The notes under the pieces are model-generated. The model did no database searches and had not been told where the DNA came from. It was given only the letters and a program-made list of their open reading frames with translations. Below are positions 45,983 to 59,859 of a stretch of DNA of 64,000 nucleotides, piece after piece. This stretch comes from Stomorhina lunata (taxonomy: Eukaryota > Arthropoda > Insecta > Diptera > Rhiniidae). Positions within the stretch are counted from its first letter, which is position 1, and each line of letters begins with the position of its first letter. The stretch is taken from assembly GCA_933228675.1 (NCBI GenBank), contig OW121741.1, forward strand, positions 116,789,334-116,853,333. Direction: 5' to 3'. The position numbers and the translations under genes were made by a program.

Positions 45983-47125
45983 CTATTCATATAATTAGAT
46001 CATAGTCTTGTTCTTGTTTTATAGTCAGTTACTCGGACTATATTTGTATACTTAAATTATATCAAATTAAGACTAAAGTCTTATATTCACACTATATTTT
46101 ACTATATTTTTTTCACTACAATTATACAATTATATTACAAATCTTTTACTACATTTCTCTCATTAGTATATGTTATACACTACATGTGTTTAGTACACAC
46201 ATATAGTGTATAACATACACTGTATACCCACACCCATCGTAAGAACTTATATGAAAATCCGCACACAGATGCTTATATATATATGTATATATGTATATAT
46301 GTAATACAAATGCAAAACGTTTTCCTTTTACTTTAAATACCCTCATTGCACTTTGTCACGATTTTGCATATTAATTACATTAAAATATGATTTCAACTTA
46401 GTCGTTAGACTGCACTTCCGCTTTTGCGCCGGAAGCTATTGCAAAATATTAAGTAACTTTTGCAGTGAAAAGATTTTTTTTTTCAAGGGAAAACTAAAGC
46501 TAAAGTAAGGGCATTTTTTGTAGTTTATTTTCATTAGATTACATTGTAAATGTAAACATATGGGTAAACATGACACAACTTCTTAGAAATTTAGCTTAAT
46601 TGCTTACGAATTAGTTCTAACACTAACTTTAGTTTGATGTTTTTTTTTCTTCTTATTTTTCTACTCTCCCCTTTATTTACTAAACTAATTTTGCCATAAA
46701 ATTTACGTGCTCTTAACAAAATTTTGTATTTTTTTTTTTAAATTTTTGTATTCCTACGTGCCATGTTAACGGGAAAATGTTTTAATGAAAATTTGTTAAC
46801 TATCCCCTTTTGCTTTATCGAAAAATTAGGAAGACAATTAGTCAAGGTGTGCCGTTGAAATATTTTAAGTGAGTTAGTTGGGATTTTAAGCAAGGCAACT
46901 TTGTTTTCAGTGGTAGATGGGATAATTAGACGGAGGGGGTTATATTTAGAGGTTTATGAGGCTATAGTGTACTCTATGTATTAGGCCATGTTTTGAATAT
47001 TTTGAAAAGTCATAAGCCAAAATACAAAAACTTTACAGTTATAACACTTTTAAAGCAAATGATGTGTTATTGAGGAATAAATTAAGTCATTTAAATATAT
47101 TCTACATTTGAATAGTAAGACCACA
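45983..47125. other. Unannotated AT-rich spacer with a hairpin
   Basis: No gene seen. A 14-bp inverted pair, TATGTTATACACTA (46169) and TAGTGTATAACATA (46204), could form a stem-loop. Confidence 0.5.
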
Positions 47126-47129
47126 AATT

Positions 47130-50100
47130 TAATTTTTTTTTTAACTTTTTCTACAGAAAATTTTTAAATTTATAGAAAACTTTTGATATAAAATTCTTTT
47201 ATAGAAAATTTTCTTTTAAAATAATTTTTATCAAAAATTTTCTGTTGAAAAATTTGGTATCAACAATTTTCTATAAAAAAATTTTTTTTCAAAAAATTTT
47301 ATATCAAAAATTTTCAATAAAAAAAATTTTGTATCAAAAATATTCTACAGAAAAGTTATTTTTATATACTTGAGTTTTTTCCATAGAAAAATTTGTAATA
47401 TTAAAAATTTTCTATAGAAACATTTTTAATATTCAAAATTTTCTATAGAAAAATTTTTTCTATAGAAAAATTTTTAATATTAATATATAGAAAATTTTTA
47501 ATATTAAAAATTTTTCTATAGAAAATTTTTTAATATTAAAAATTTTCTATAGAAAAATTTTTAATATAAAAAAGGTTTTAATATTAAAAATTTTTCTATA
47601 GAAAATTTTTATTATTAAAAATTTTTCTATAGAAAATTTTTAATATTAAAAATTTTTTGTAGATTTCTATAGAAAATTTTTATTATTAAAAATTTTTCTA
47701 TAGAAAATTTTTATTATTAAAAATTTTTCTATAGAAAATTTTTAATATTAAAAATTTTTCTATAGAAAATTTTTAATATTAAAAATTTTTCTATAGAAAA
47801 TTTTTAATATTAAACATTTTTCTATAGAAAATTTTTAATATTAAAAATTTTTCTATAGAAAATTTTTAATATTAAACATTTTTCTATAGAAAATTTTTAA
47901 TATTAAACATTTTTCTATAGAAAATTTTTAATGATACAAATTTTTCTATTGAAAATTTTTAATATTAAAAATTTTTCTATAGAAAATTTTTAATATTTAA
48001 CATTTTTCAATAGAAAATTTTTAATATTTAACATTTTGCTATAAAAAATTTTTAATATTAAACATTTTTCTATAGAAAATTTTTATTATTAAAACTGTTT
48101 CTATAGAAAATTTTTAATATTAAAAATTTTTCTATAGAAAATTTTGTATATTAAAAATTTTTCTATAGAAAATTTTTAATATTCAAAATTTTGCTATAGA
48201 AAATTTTTAATATCAAAAATTTTTCTATAGAAAATTTTTAATATTAAACGTTTTTCTATAGAAAATTATTAATGATACAAATTTTTCTATTGAAAATTTT
48301 TAATATTAAAAATTTTTCTATAGAAAATTTTTAATATTTAACATTTTTCTATAGAAAATTTTTATTATTAAAAATTTTTCTATAGAAAATTTTTAATATT
48401 AAAAATTTTCTATTGAAAATTTTTATTATTAAAAATTTTTCTATAGAAAAAATTTTTTTATAGAAAAATTTTTAATATTAAACATTTTCTATGGAAAATT
48501 TTTCTATAGAAAATTTACAATATTAAAAATTTTTCAATAGAAAATTTTTAATATTATAAAATTTTCTATAGAAAATTTTTAATATTAAAAATATCCTATA
48601 GAAAATTTTTAATATTAAAAATTTTTCTATAGAAAATTTTTAAAAATTAAAAATTTTTGAATAAAAAATTTTTAAAATTAAGAATGTTTCGATAGAAAAT
48701 TCTATAGAAAAATGTTTCATATTAAAAATTTTCTATATATTAATATTAAAAATTTTTATATAGAAAAAATTTTTCTATAGAAAATTTTTAATATTCAAAA
48801 TTTTTCTATAGAAAATTTTTAATATCAAAAATTTTTCTATAGAAAATTTTTAGTATTAAACGTTTTTCTATAGAAAATTTTTAATATTAAAAATTTTTCT
48901 ATAGAAAATTTTTAATGATACAAATTTTTCTATTGAAAATTTTTAATATTAAAAATTTTTCTATAGAAAATTTTTAATATTTAACATTTTTCAATAGAAA
49001 ATTTTTAATATTAAACATTTTTCTATAAAAAATTTTTAATATTAAACATTTTTCTATAGAAAATTTTTATTATTAAAAATTTTTCTATAGAAAATTTTTA
49101 ATATTGAAAATTTTGCTATAGAAAATTTTTAATATCAAAAATTTTTCTATAGAAAATTTTTAATATTAAACGTTTTTCTATAGAAAATTTTTATTATTAA
49201 AAATTTTTCTATAGAAAATTTTTAATGATACAAATTTTTCTATTGAAAATTTTAAATATTAAAAATTTTTCTATAGAAAATTTTTAATATTTAACATATT
49301 TCAATAGAAAATTTTTAATATTAAACATTTTTCTATAGAAAATTTTTAATATTAAACATTTTTCTATAGAAAATTTTTAATATTAAAAATTTTTCTATAG
49401 AAAATTTTTAATATTAAACATTTTTCTATAGAAAATTTTTAATTTTAAAAATTTTTCTATAGAAAAATTTTTAATATTAAAAATTTTTCTATAGAAAATT
49501 TTTATTATTAAAAATTTTTCTATAGAAAATTTTTAATATTCAAAATTTTGCTATAGAAAATTTTTAATATCAAAAATTTTTCTATAGAAAATTTTTAATA
49601 TTAAATGTTTTTCTATACAAAATTTTTAATATTAAAAATTTTTCTATAGAAGATTTTTAATATTAAAAATTTTTCTATAGAAAATTTTTAAAAATTAAAA
49701 ATTTTTGAATGACAAATTTTTAAAATTAAGAATGTTTCTATAGAAAATTATATAGAAAAATGTTTAATATTAAAAATTTTCTATATATTAATATTAAAAA
49801 TTTTTATATAGAAAAAATTTTTCTATAGAAAATTTTTAATTTTAAAAATTTTTCTATAGAAAAATTTTTAATATTAAAAATTTTTCTACAGAAAATTTTT
49901 AATATCAAAAATTTTTCTATAGAAAATTTTTACTATTAAACGTTTTTCTATAGAAAATTTTTAATATTAAAAATTTTTCTATAGAAAATTTTTAATGATA
50001 CAAATTTTTCTATTGAAAATTTTTAATATTAAAAATTTTTCTATAGAAAATTTTTAATATTTAACATTTTTCAATAGAAAATTTTTAATATTAAACATTT

Positions 50101-51640
50101 TTCTATAAAAAATTTTTAATATTAAACATTTTTCTATAGAAAATTTTTATTATTAAAAATTTTTCTATAGAAAATTTTTAATATTCAAAATTTTGCTATA
50201 GAAAATTTTTAATATCAAAAATTTTTCTATAGAAAATTTTTAATATTAAACGTTTTTCTATAGAAAATTTTTAATATTAAAAATTTTTCTATAGAAAATT
50301 TTTAATGATACAAATTTTTCTATTGAAAATTTTTAATATTAAAAATTTTTCTATAGAAAATTTTTAATATTTAACATTTTTCTATAGCAAATTTTTATAA
50401 TTAAAAATTTTTCTATAGAAAATTTTTAATATTAAAAATTTTCTATTGAAAATTTTTTTATTAAAAGTTTTTCTATAGAAAAAATTTTTTTATAGAAAAA
50501 TTTTTAATATTAAAAATTTTCTATGGAAAATTTTTCTATAGAAAATTTACAATATTAAAAATTTTTCAATAGAAAATTTTTAATATTATAAAATTTTCTA
50601 TGGAAAATTTTTAATATTAAAAATATCCTATAGAAAATTTTTAATATTAAAAATTTTTCTATAGAAGATTTTTAATATTAAAAATTTTTTTATAGAAAAT
50701 TTTTAAAAATTAAAAATTTTTGAATAGAAAATTTTTAAAATTAAGAATGTTTTTATAGAAAATTTTTAAATTAAAAATTTTTCTATAGAAAATTTTTAAT
50801 ATTACAAATTTTTCTATGGAAAAAACTCAATCATATACAAATTTTTTTGATATACAATTTTTTTATAGGAAATTGTTGATATGAAATTTTTCTATAGAAA
50901 ATTTTTGATAAAATTTTTTTTAAAAAAATTTTCTATAAAAGAATTTTATATCAAAAGTTTTCTATATAAAAAGTTTTCTATCAAAAAATTTTTTTAAAAA
51001 AATTTTGTATCGAAAATTTAATATAGAAAAATAATATCGAAATTTTGTATGAAAATGTTTTTATAGAAAAATATTGTATCATAAATTTTCTATAAAAAAC
51101 TTTTACATCAAAAATTTTTTATAAAAAAATTTTATATCAAAAATTTGCTATAAAAAAATTTTGTATCAAAAATTTTATATCAAAATTTTTTTATAAAAAA
51201 ATTTTGTATCGAAAATTTAATATAGAAAAATAATATAGAAATTTTGTATGAAAAATTTTCTGTAGAAAAATATTGTATCAAAAATTTTCAAAAAAAAACT
51301 TTTATTTCTTTAATTTGCTATAGAAAAATTTCGTATCAACAAATTTCTATAAAAAATTTTGTATCAAAAAATTTTATATCAAAAATTTTCAATAAAAAAA
51401 TTTTGAATCAAAAATTTTCTATAGAAAAGTTTTTTTAATATACTTGAGTTTTTTCCATAGAAAAATTATTTTTCTATAGAAAACTTTTGTTATAAAACTC
51501 TTTTATAGAAAATTTTTGATTAAAAATTTTCTATATAAAATTATTGATACACAATTTTTTTATAAATAATTTTGATACAAATTTTTCTATAATTAATTTT
51601 TCTATAGAAAACTTTCTATATAAAATTTTTTTAGAAAATA
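47130..51640. repeat. 31-bp minisatellite, family i (AATATT spacer)
   Basis: More than 100 imperfect units. Each joins two palindromes, TTTTCTATAGAAAA and TTTTTAATATTAAAAA, so the array is nearly strand-symmetric. Variants include AAACG and GATACA in place of the second palindrome, and a higher-order block is repeated: the text near 48780-49090 closely matches 49880-50200. The ends decay into looser TATCAAAAATTTTCTATA repeats. Confidence 0.9.
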
Positions 51641-53639
51641 AAAATCGATTATCTAAAGATTTATAAGCGTTTTTATGGTTTTCTGGGTGTTTAAAAGACT
51701 TGTATGGGAATATTTGGTACTTCAATTTCGTATATAGCAAGTTTATCCAAGAAAGAGCTCTACCAATTTTGGTTAAAATCCGTGCACTCCTTGGGGTACC
51801 TGTTTTAGACCCCATTTTCCACTTATTTTTGCTCAATATAAGCTGCAATTCTTAACAGAATTTGATGAAATTAAACACACATCTATTGTTTGACGCAAAA
51901 ATAAGCTCTACAACGTTTGGTTGAAATCCGCTGACTCCTACGGGACTTATACTTAAAAGCAATTTGATAAAAAAAAATTACGCCTAAACGACTGCAACAC
52001 TTTTTGCTTAAATTATGCGTAACAATTTATATGACTTATTTCAGAAATTTTTGAATTTTGTTCTACGAGCGGTAAAATTCGGTGAAATTTTTTGGCTCAA
52101 TCTAAAGAAGAGACTTTCACCTTTTACATGGTTATGGTGTTAGCAACGAGCAAGCCAGAGTCAACTTAGTTTTTGTCCAAAGAGAAACGAAAACACTAAA
52201 TTTTGTAGAGCTTTTTTGATTTCCTGATAACTCCTAATTTAAAAACGAGTTTAAGTTATTTTCTTCTGCAGACTAAAATTTTTGAAACACTAGACCCTGT
52301 GTATTACCAGTAAATTATATGAAATTAGCTTTAAAAATTGAACTATATAGATTGTTTTTGATACAAAAAGAATGATTTTATATTGTATCCTAAATTTTTT
52401 GTTAAATCAGAAGATCTTTTAAGTTATACCCAAAATATGAGACGATTTAATCAAGTTAGGGAAAAGAAATGAAGCCATTGAAGTGATTGACCGAAGCACA
52501 AAGTTTTTCGATTTAAGTCACTATTAAAGTAAACGATCATAATAATTTTTAATACCAACCAAGCTTGCATCCTTATGCAAATGCATGAACATAAGAAGAG
52601 GAACCCACAAATACATATAAGAAGTTTGAACTGAAATTGCGTAAACCATGTGTTGTATAATGTTGACTGGGATTAATCAGTGAATCTTCCTATATAAGAA
52701 GATGGTGCAATTTTGCCATGAATTGATGAGCTACACGTGCATAACGTCTATAAGCGAATGTTTTCATATTCTACACAAATCCAACGAGAAGCTTTTGGGG
52801 TTCCAAGTGTATATTAATACTTATCAACCGCTGAACTGACAATTTCGGTTAAGTGTTTTTTCTAATTTTTTTGTAGATAAAAAAAAAAACTGAGGAATAC
52901 AAAAGTATTAGGTTTTATCCAGCTTAATTTTTTTCGAACCAAAATATCTTAAAACGGTTGGTATCTAGATCAGTGCTGCCTAAAGTCTTTCTAATAAGAT
53001 TTGTGATTATGTGTGGTTTGGTAACCTTTTATGTCAGAAATATTTATAAAGACCATTTCCTAATGCGATAATTTTTATAGACTTAATTTTGTTTTTATCC
53101 CATCTGTGTGAGAATAAATAATTATAAGCTCCCGTGGTCAGAATTTTAGAGAAGACTGATCTAGTTGCACTATCAATCAGGAAAACTTTCAAATTAAGTA
53201 ATTAAATTGTTTCTGAAAATTTACACATAACTCATTCTGTCGGAGCAGCAACAATGTACGTGTGTATGTATATAAATACACAAATAATTCTCCTACATTT
53301 TCAAGCTGAGGGTTATAAAAACAAACATTTAAGCACCCAAATGCACTTCCACTTGAAGCAGCAGCTCCACCAGCAGAAGATATCTTGTTATTTTATATTT
53401 TGGAAATGTCAAAAATATATATAAAAAATAAATATCCACATAAGAACTCTACTGGATTCACGTGATCTAAATATTCATACGATTTTCGAAATACGTATAC
53501 AAACAAGTGTGTCAGTGTGAGGGAGCTAAGAGTTTAAATGTTGCTGGTATTAAAGTTTTAAATTTATTGTAGGAATAAATATTTTAAATGAAAGAATTTA
53601 TAGGTGATTAAGTAAAACAATAAATTGTTAAAAAGGAAT
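51641..53639. other. Spacer with a diverged HINE-like start
   Basis: 51650-51960 has 'agatttataagcgtttttat', 'gacttgtatggga' and two 'ttggttgaaatccg'-like phrases, recalling old HINE sequence. 52000-53640 looks unique. The 105-codon frame at 51531-51848 is not convincing. Confidence 0.4.
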
Positions 53640-55420
53640 TTGTTTACAAAAAAAAAGTTTATCATAGAAAATTTGGGTACAATTTTAGGGCAAGTTAAAT
53701 TAAAAAAAAAAAAAAAAATAAAGACAAATAAATTTCCTTTAAAAAAAATTAAGACAAATGAAATTTTTTATAGAAAGTTTTAAGACAAAAAAAAAATTTC
53801 TAAAGAAAATTTTATGACAAATAAAAATTATCTAGACTTCTTTAAGACAAATGAAAATTTTTATAGAAAATTTTAACACAAATTAAATTTTCTATATAAA
53901 AATTTTAAGACAAATGAAACTTTCGAAATACAATTTTAAGACAAATAACATTTTTATATAGAAAATTTTAGGACAAATTAAATTTTCTATAGAAAATTTT
54001 AAGACAAATGAAATTTTCTAAAGACAATTTTAAGACAAATGAAATATCCTATAGAAAATTTTAAGTCAAATAAAATTTTCCATAAACAATTTTAAGACAA
54101 ATGAAATTTCCTTTAGAAAATTTTAAGACAAATGAAATTTTCTGTAGAAAACTTCAAGATAAATGAAATTTTCTATAGAAAATTTTAAGACAAATAAAAT
54201 TTTCTATAGAAAGTCTTAAGACAAATTAAATTTTCTATAAAAAATTTAAGACAAAGGAAATTTTCTATAGACAGCTTTAAGACAAAAAAAATTTTCTATA
54301 GAAAACTTTAATACAATTTCCTACAGAAAATTTTAAGACAAATGAAATTTTCTAGAAAAATTTTTTAGACAATTTTCTACAGAAAATTTTAAGACAAATG
54401 ATAGTTTAGAAAATTTAAGACGAAGAAAATTTTTTATAAAAAATTTTAAGTCAAATAAAATTTTCTGTAGAAATATTCTTAGACAAATTAAATTTTTTAT
54501 AAAAAATTTAAGAAAAATAAAATTGTTTATATAAAAATTTTAAGACAAATTAAATTTTCTATAGAAAGTTTAAAGGCAAATTAAATTTTTTAAGAAAATT
54601 TAAGGACAAACGAAATTTTTTTTTAGAAAATTTTAAGACAAATCAAATTTTCTATAGAAAATTTCAGAATAAAAAATTTTCTATAGAAAATTTAATTTGC
54701 TAAAAATTTAAAAATAAAAAAAAAAATAAAATTTAAGACAATTTTCTACAGAAAATTTTAAGACAAATGATATTTTAGAAAATTTAGGACAAAGAAAATT
54801 TTTTTTAAAAAATTTTTAGTCAAATAAAATTTTCTGTAAAAATATTCTAAGATAAATGAAATTTTTTATAAAAAATTTTAAGAAAAATAAAGAAAAATAG
54901 AAAATTTAATTTACTAAAAATTTTTTTATCAAAAACTATATTTGTCTTGAAATTTCTATAGAAAATTTTTTGCAAATAAAATCTTTTATAAAAAATTTTT
55001 AGTTAATGAAATTTTCTATAGAAAATTTTAAGACAAATGAAATTTTTTTTAAGATAAGTGAAATTTTTTTTTTGAAAATTTTAGGATAAATCAATTTTTT
55101 ATAAAAAAATTTAAGACGATCAAATTTCTATAAAATATTTTAAGAAAAATTAAATTTTCTATAGAAAATTTTAAACGAAATACAATTTTCTAAAGAAAAT
55201 TTTAAAACAAATGAAATTTTTTATAGAAAATTTTTGGACAAATTTAATTTTCTATAGAAAATTTTAAGACAAATAAAATTTTTTATATAGAAAATTTATT
55301 TGACATCAATTTTTCTATATAGAAAATTTCATTTGACACAAGATTTTCTTTATAAAAAAAATCATTCGACACAAAATTTTTTGTATCAAAAATTTTATTT
55401 GATAAAAAAATTTTCTATAT
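53640..55420. repeat. 31-bp minisatellite, family ii (AAGACAAAT spacer)
   Basis: Units of AAATTTTCTATAGAAAATTT plus TAAGACAAATG. More diverged than families iii and v, with frequent TTTTTATA and TCTGTAG variants. Confidence 0.85.
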
Positions 55421-56760
55421 AGAAAATTTAATTTGACCCAAAATTTTTTTATAAAGAAAATTTTTAATTTTCTATATAGAAAATTTCATTTGACACAAAA
55501 TTTTCTACATAGAAAATTTCATTTGACACAAAATTTTCTATATAGAAAATTTTATTTGACACAAAATTTTCTATATAGAAAATTTCATTTGACACAAAAT
55601 TTTCTATATAGAAAATTGCATTAGACAAAAAAATTTCTACATAGAAAATTTCATTTGACACAAAATTTTCTGTATAGAAAATTTCATTTGACACAAAATT
55701 TTCTATATAGAAAATTTCATTTGACACAAAATTTTCTATATAGAAAATTTCATTTGACACAAAATTTTCTATATAGAAAATTTCATTTGACACAAAATTT
55801 TCTATATAGAAAATTTCATTTGACACAAAATTTTCTATATAGAAAATTTCATTTGACACAAAATTTTCTATATAGAAAATTTCATTTGACACAAAATTTT
55901 CTATATAGAAAATTTCATTTGACACAAAATTTTCTATATAGAAAATTTCATTTGACACAAAATTTTCTATATAGAAAATTTCATTTGACACAAAATTTTC
56001 TATATAGAAAATTTCATTTGACACAAAATTTTCTATATAGAAAATTTCATTTGACACAAAATTTTCTATATAGAAAATTGCATTAGACAAAAAATTTTCT
56101 ATATAGAAAATTTCATTTGATACAAAATTTTCTATAAAGAAAATTTCATTTGACACAAAATTTTCTATATAGAAAATTTCATTTGACACAAAATTTTCTA
56201 TATAGAAAATTTCATTTGACATAAAATTTTCTATATAGAAAATTTCATTTGACACAAAATTTTCTATATAGAAAATTTCATTTGACACAAAATTTTCTAT
56301 ATAAAAAATTTCATTTGACACAAATTTTTCTATATAGAAAATTTAGTTTGACACAAATTTTTCTATATAGAAAATTTTGTTTGACACAAATGTTTCTATA
56401 TAGAAAATTTTGTTTGACACAAGTTTTTTTTATACAGAAAATTTTGTTTGACACAAATTTTTTATATAGAAAATTATATTTCACAAAAAATTTTCGATAT
56501 AGAAAATTTTATTTGACATAAAATTTTCTATATAGAAAATTTTATTTGAAACAAAATTTTCTGTATAGAAAGTATCATTTGACACAAAATTTTCTATATA
56601 GAAATTTTCATTTGACACACAATTTTCTACATAGAAAATTTCATTTGACTCAAAATTGTCTCTATAGAAAATTTCAGTTGATACAAAATTTTATATATAG
56701 AAGATTTTATTTTACAAAAAGAATATTATTGGACAAAAAAAAATATTGAGTCAAATAATT
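55421..56760. repeat. 33-bp minisatellite, family iii (CATTTGACAC spacer)
   Basis: About 40 units of AATTTTCTATATAGAAAATT plus TCATTTGACACAA. The middle is nearly homogeneous. Because 33 is a multiple of three and the unit lacks stops in some frames, long open frames appear on both strands (285 codons on minus with repeating SNEIFYIENFV; 143 on plus). These are by-products of the repeat, not genes. Confidence 0.95.
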
Positions 56761-57619
56761 TTTTTTCTATATAAATAATTTCGTGTCCAATAAATTTTTT
56801 TATAATAATAAAATTTTATTTTAAATAAAAATTTAAATAAACTAAACTTAAACATTTTTTCAGAAATGTTTACATATAATATCAAATTTTTTGTAGAATT
56901 ATTTGTGTCAAATAAAATTTTGTACAATAAATAATTTCATATATAATTTGTTCCAATTACTCCTGCCAATAATTTTAAAGTAAATTATAAAAATCTGTAG
57001 TCTGTTACAGCATTTGCTTAGTTTTAGCCATAATTAGATTTAAAGCAATTTTGTTGTATATTTTGTCCTCATTTTCTTTGGCCAACTTTAATACATGCAC
57101 AAATCTCATTAGCTATAATTTGCATCGGTTTCGATGTGTACTCTCAATTTGTCCGTCCTTCCAAGTGTCTGTCTGTGTATTAGAATGTTTTGTTTAAATC
57201 TATTTAGTGTTGGGCACATGGCAAGTACTTAACAATTAGATTCAATTATATAATGTTGTAGCAATTGAAATACAAACGACAGACATACATACTTTCATAC
57301 TCGTATTTATATGTATGTATTTAAGCATATGGGGAGAAATGTATAAAAACATGTATGTAAGTATGAATGTATGTGTGTGTTGTGTACATGTAATTAAAGC
57401 AACATATTGACAACACAATTACCCCACAAGTATGAATTTGCTTAAAGAGAGTGTTGAAATATGATGTTGCCCCAACGCCTGTTGCGACAACAAAATGTCG
57501 CCATATATAGCACCATTTAACCCCAAAGGTAACCGTCAGAAATTATGTATGACAAAATAGACGAACAGGCAGACAGACAGAAGGATGATCAGATTCACTA
57601 GAAAAATATAAAAAATTCA
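56761..57619. other. Unannotated unique sequence between arrays
   Basis: No gene recognised. A (GTAT)n-like stretch lies near 57310-57380. Confidence 0.45.
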
Positions 57620-57960
57620 GAGATGGGTGGAACAAAATTTTCTGTAAGCAAATTTTATTTTCGACAAATTTTTCAATAGAAAATTCTATTTTACATAAAA
57701 TTTTCTTTAAAGAAAATTTAATTTTCTATAAAATCTTCTATACAGAAAATTTAATTTTACATAAAATTTTGTATACAAAATTTTATTTTATATACAATTT
57801 TCTATATAGAAAATTTAATTTTACATAAAATTTTCTATAAAGAAAATTTAATTTCACTTAAAATTTTCTATATAGAAAATTTCATTTTACATAAAATTTT
57901 CCATATAGGAAATTTTATTTCACATAAAATTTTCTATATGGAAAATTTCAACACAATTAA
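57620..57960. repeat. Short array related to family iii
   Basis: About ten units with CTATATAG or variants and the spacer TTTTACATAAA instead of TTTGACACAAA. Confidence 0.75.
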
Positions 57961-59835
57961 ATTTTTTTTTAGAAAATTACAATATGATCAATTTTTCTAT
58001 AGAAAAATTTCATTGATTATTTAAATTGATAAATTTTTCTATAAAAAATTTCACTTCGATAAATCTTTCAAAAGAAAAATTTCACTTTGATAAATTTTTC
58101 GGTAGAAAAGTTTCACTTCGATAAATTTTTCAATAAAAAAATTTGACTTTGATAAATTTTTCTATAGAAAAATTTCACTCTGATAAATTTTTCTATAGAA
58201 AAATTTCACTTTGATAAATTTTTTTATAGAAAATTTCACTTTGATAAATTTTTCTATGGAAAAATTTCACTTTGATTAATTTTTCTATGGAAAAATTTCA
58301 CTCTGATAAATTTTTCTATAGAAAGATTTCACTTTGATAAATTTTCCTATGAAAAAATTTCACTTTGATAAATTTATCTATAGAAAAACTTCACTTTGAT
58401 AAATTTTTCTATAGAAAAACTTCACTTTGATAAATTTTTCTGTAGAAAAATTTCACTTTGATAAATTTTTCTATAGAAAAATTTCATTTTGATAAATTTT
58501 TTTATACAAAAATTTCACTTTGATAAATTTCACTTTTATACATTTTTCTATAGAAAAATTTCACTTTGGTAAATTTTTCTATAGAAAAATTTCACTTTGA
58601 TAAATTTTTCTATAGATAAATTTCACTTTGATAAATTTTTTTTATAGAAAAATTTCACTTTGATAAATTTTTCTATAGAAAATTTTTACTTTGATAAATT
58701 TTTCTATAGAAAATTTTCACTTTGATAAATTTTTCTATAGAAAAATTTCACTTTGATAAATTTTTCTATAGAAAAATTTCACTTTGATAATTTTTTCTAC
58801 AGAAAAATTTCACTTTGATAATTTTTTCTACAGAAAAATTTCACTTTGATAAATTTTTCCATAGAAAAATTTCACTTTGATAAATTTTTCTATAGAAAAA
58901 TTTAACTTTGATAAATTTTTCTATAGAGAAATTTCACTTTGATAAATTTTTCTATAGAAAAATTTCACTTCGATAAATCTTTCAAAAGAAAAATTTCACT
59001 TTGATAAATTTTTCGGTAGAAAAATTTCACTTTGATAAATTTTTCTATAGAAAGATTTCATTTTGATAAATTTTTCTATGGAAAAATTTCGCTCTGATAA
59101 ATTTTTCGGTAAGAAAAGTTTCACTTTCATAATTTTTTCTAAAATTTCAATTTGTTAAATTTCACTTTGTTAAATTTTTCTATAGAAAAATTTCACTTTG
59201 GCAAATTTTTCTATAGAAAAATTTCACTTTGATAAATTTTTCTAAAAAAAAATTTCACTTGGTAAATTTTTCTATAGAAAAATTTCACTTTGATACATTT
59301 TTCTACAGAAAAACTTCTCTTTGAAAAATTTTTCTATAGAAAATTTCACTTTGATAATTTTTTCTATAGAAAAATTTCACTTTAAGAAATTTTTCTATAG
59401 ATAAACTTCGCTTTGATAAATTTTTCAACAGAAAAAATTTACTTTATTAAATTTTTCTATAGAAAAATTTTACTTTGATAAATTTTTCTACAGAAAAATT
59501 TCACTTTTCATATAGAAATTTAATTTGGTAAATTTTTCTACAGAAAAATTTCACTTTGATAAATTTTTTCTATAGAAAAATTTTACTTAGATAAATTTTT
59601 CTATATAAAAATTTTACTTTGATATATTTTTCTATATAAATATTTCACTTTGGTAAATTTTTCCATAGAAAAATTTTTACTTTGAGAAATTTTTTTATAG
59701 AAAAATTTCACTATCACAAATTTTTCTATGGAAAAATTTATTTTGTAAATTTTCCATATAAAAATTTTTACTTTGAGAAATTTTTCTATAGAAAAATTTT
59801 AATACGACAAATTTTTCTGAGTTTTACCTTAAATT
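57961..59835. repeat. 31-bp minisatellite, family iv (CACTTTGAT spacer)
   Basis: About 60 units of AAATTTTTCTATAGAAAAAT plus TTCACTTTGAT. A block near 58060-58110 (CTTTCAAAAG, then TTTCGGTAG variants) recurs at about 58970-59020, so multi-unit blocks were duplicated. Confidence 0.9.
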
Positions 59836-59859
59836 ATCTATACTTTGATATTTCCAATG

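Noticed and set aside
51244..51438. Small frames in the edge of minisatellite i and at 59682-59864
   Set aside because: Low-complexity translations of the repeats.
55464..56321. 285-codon minus-strand frame and overlapping plus-strand frame as genes
   Set aside because: Both are translations of a 33-bp minisatellite with no stop in phase; there is no start context, domain or conservation signal.
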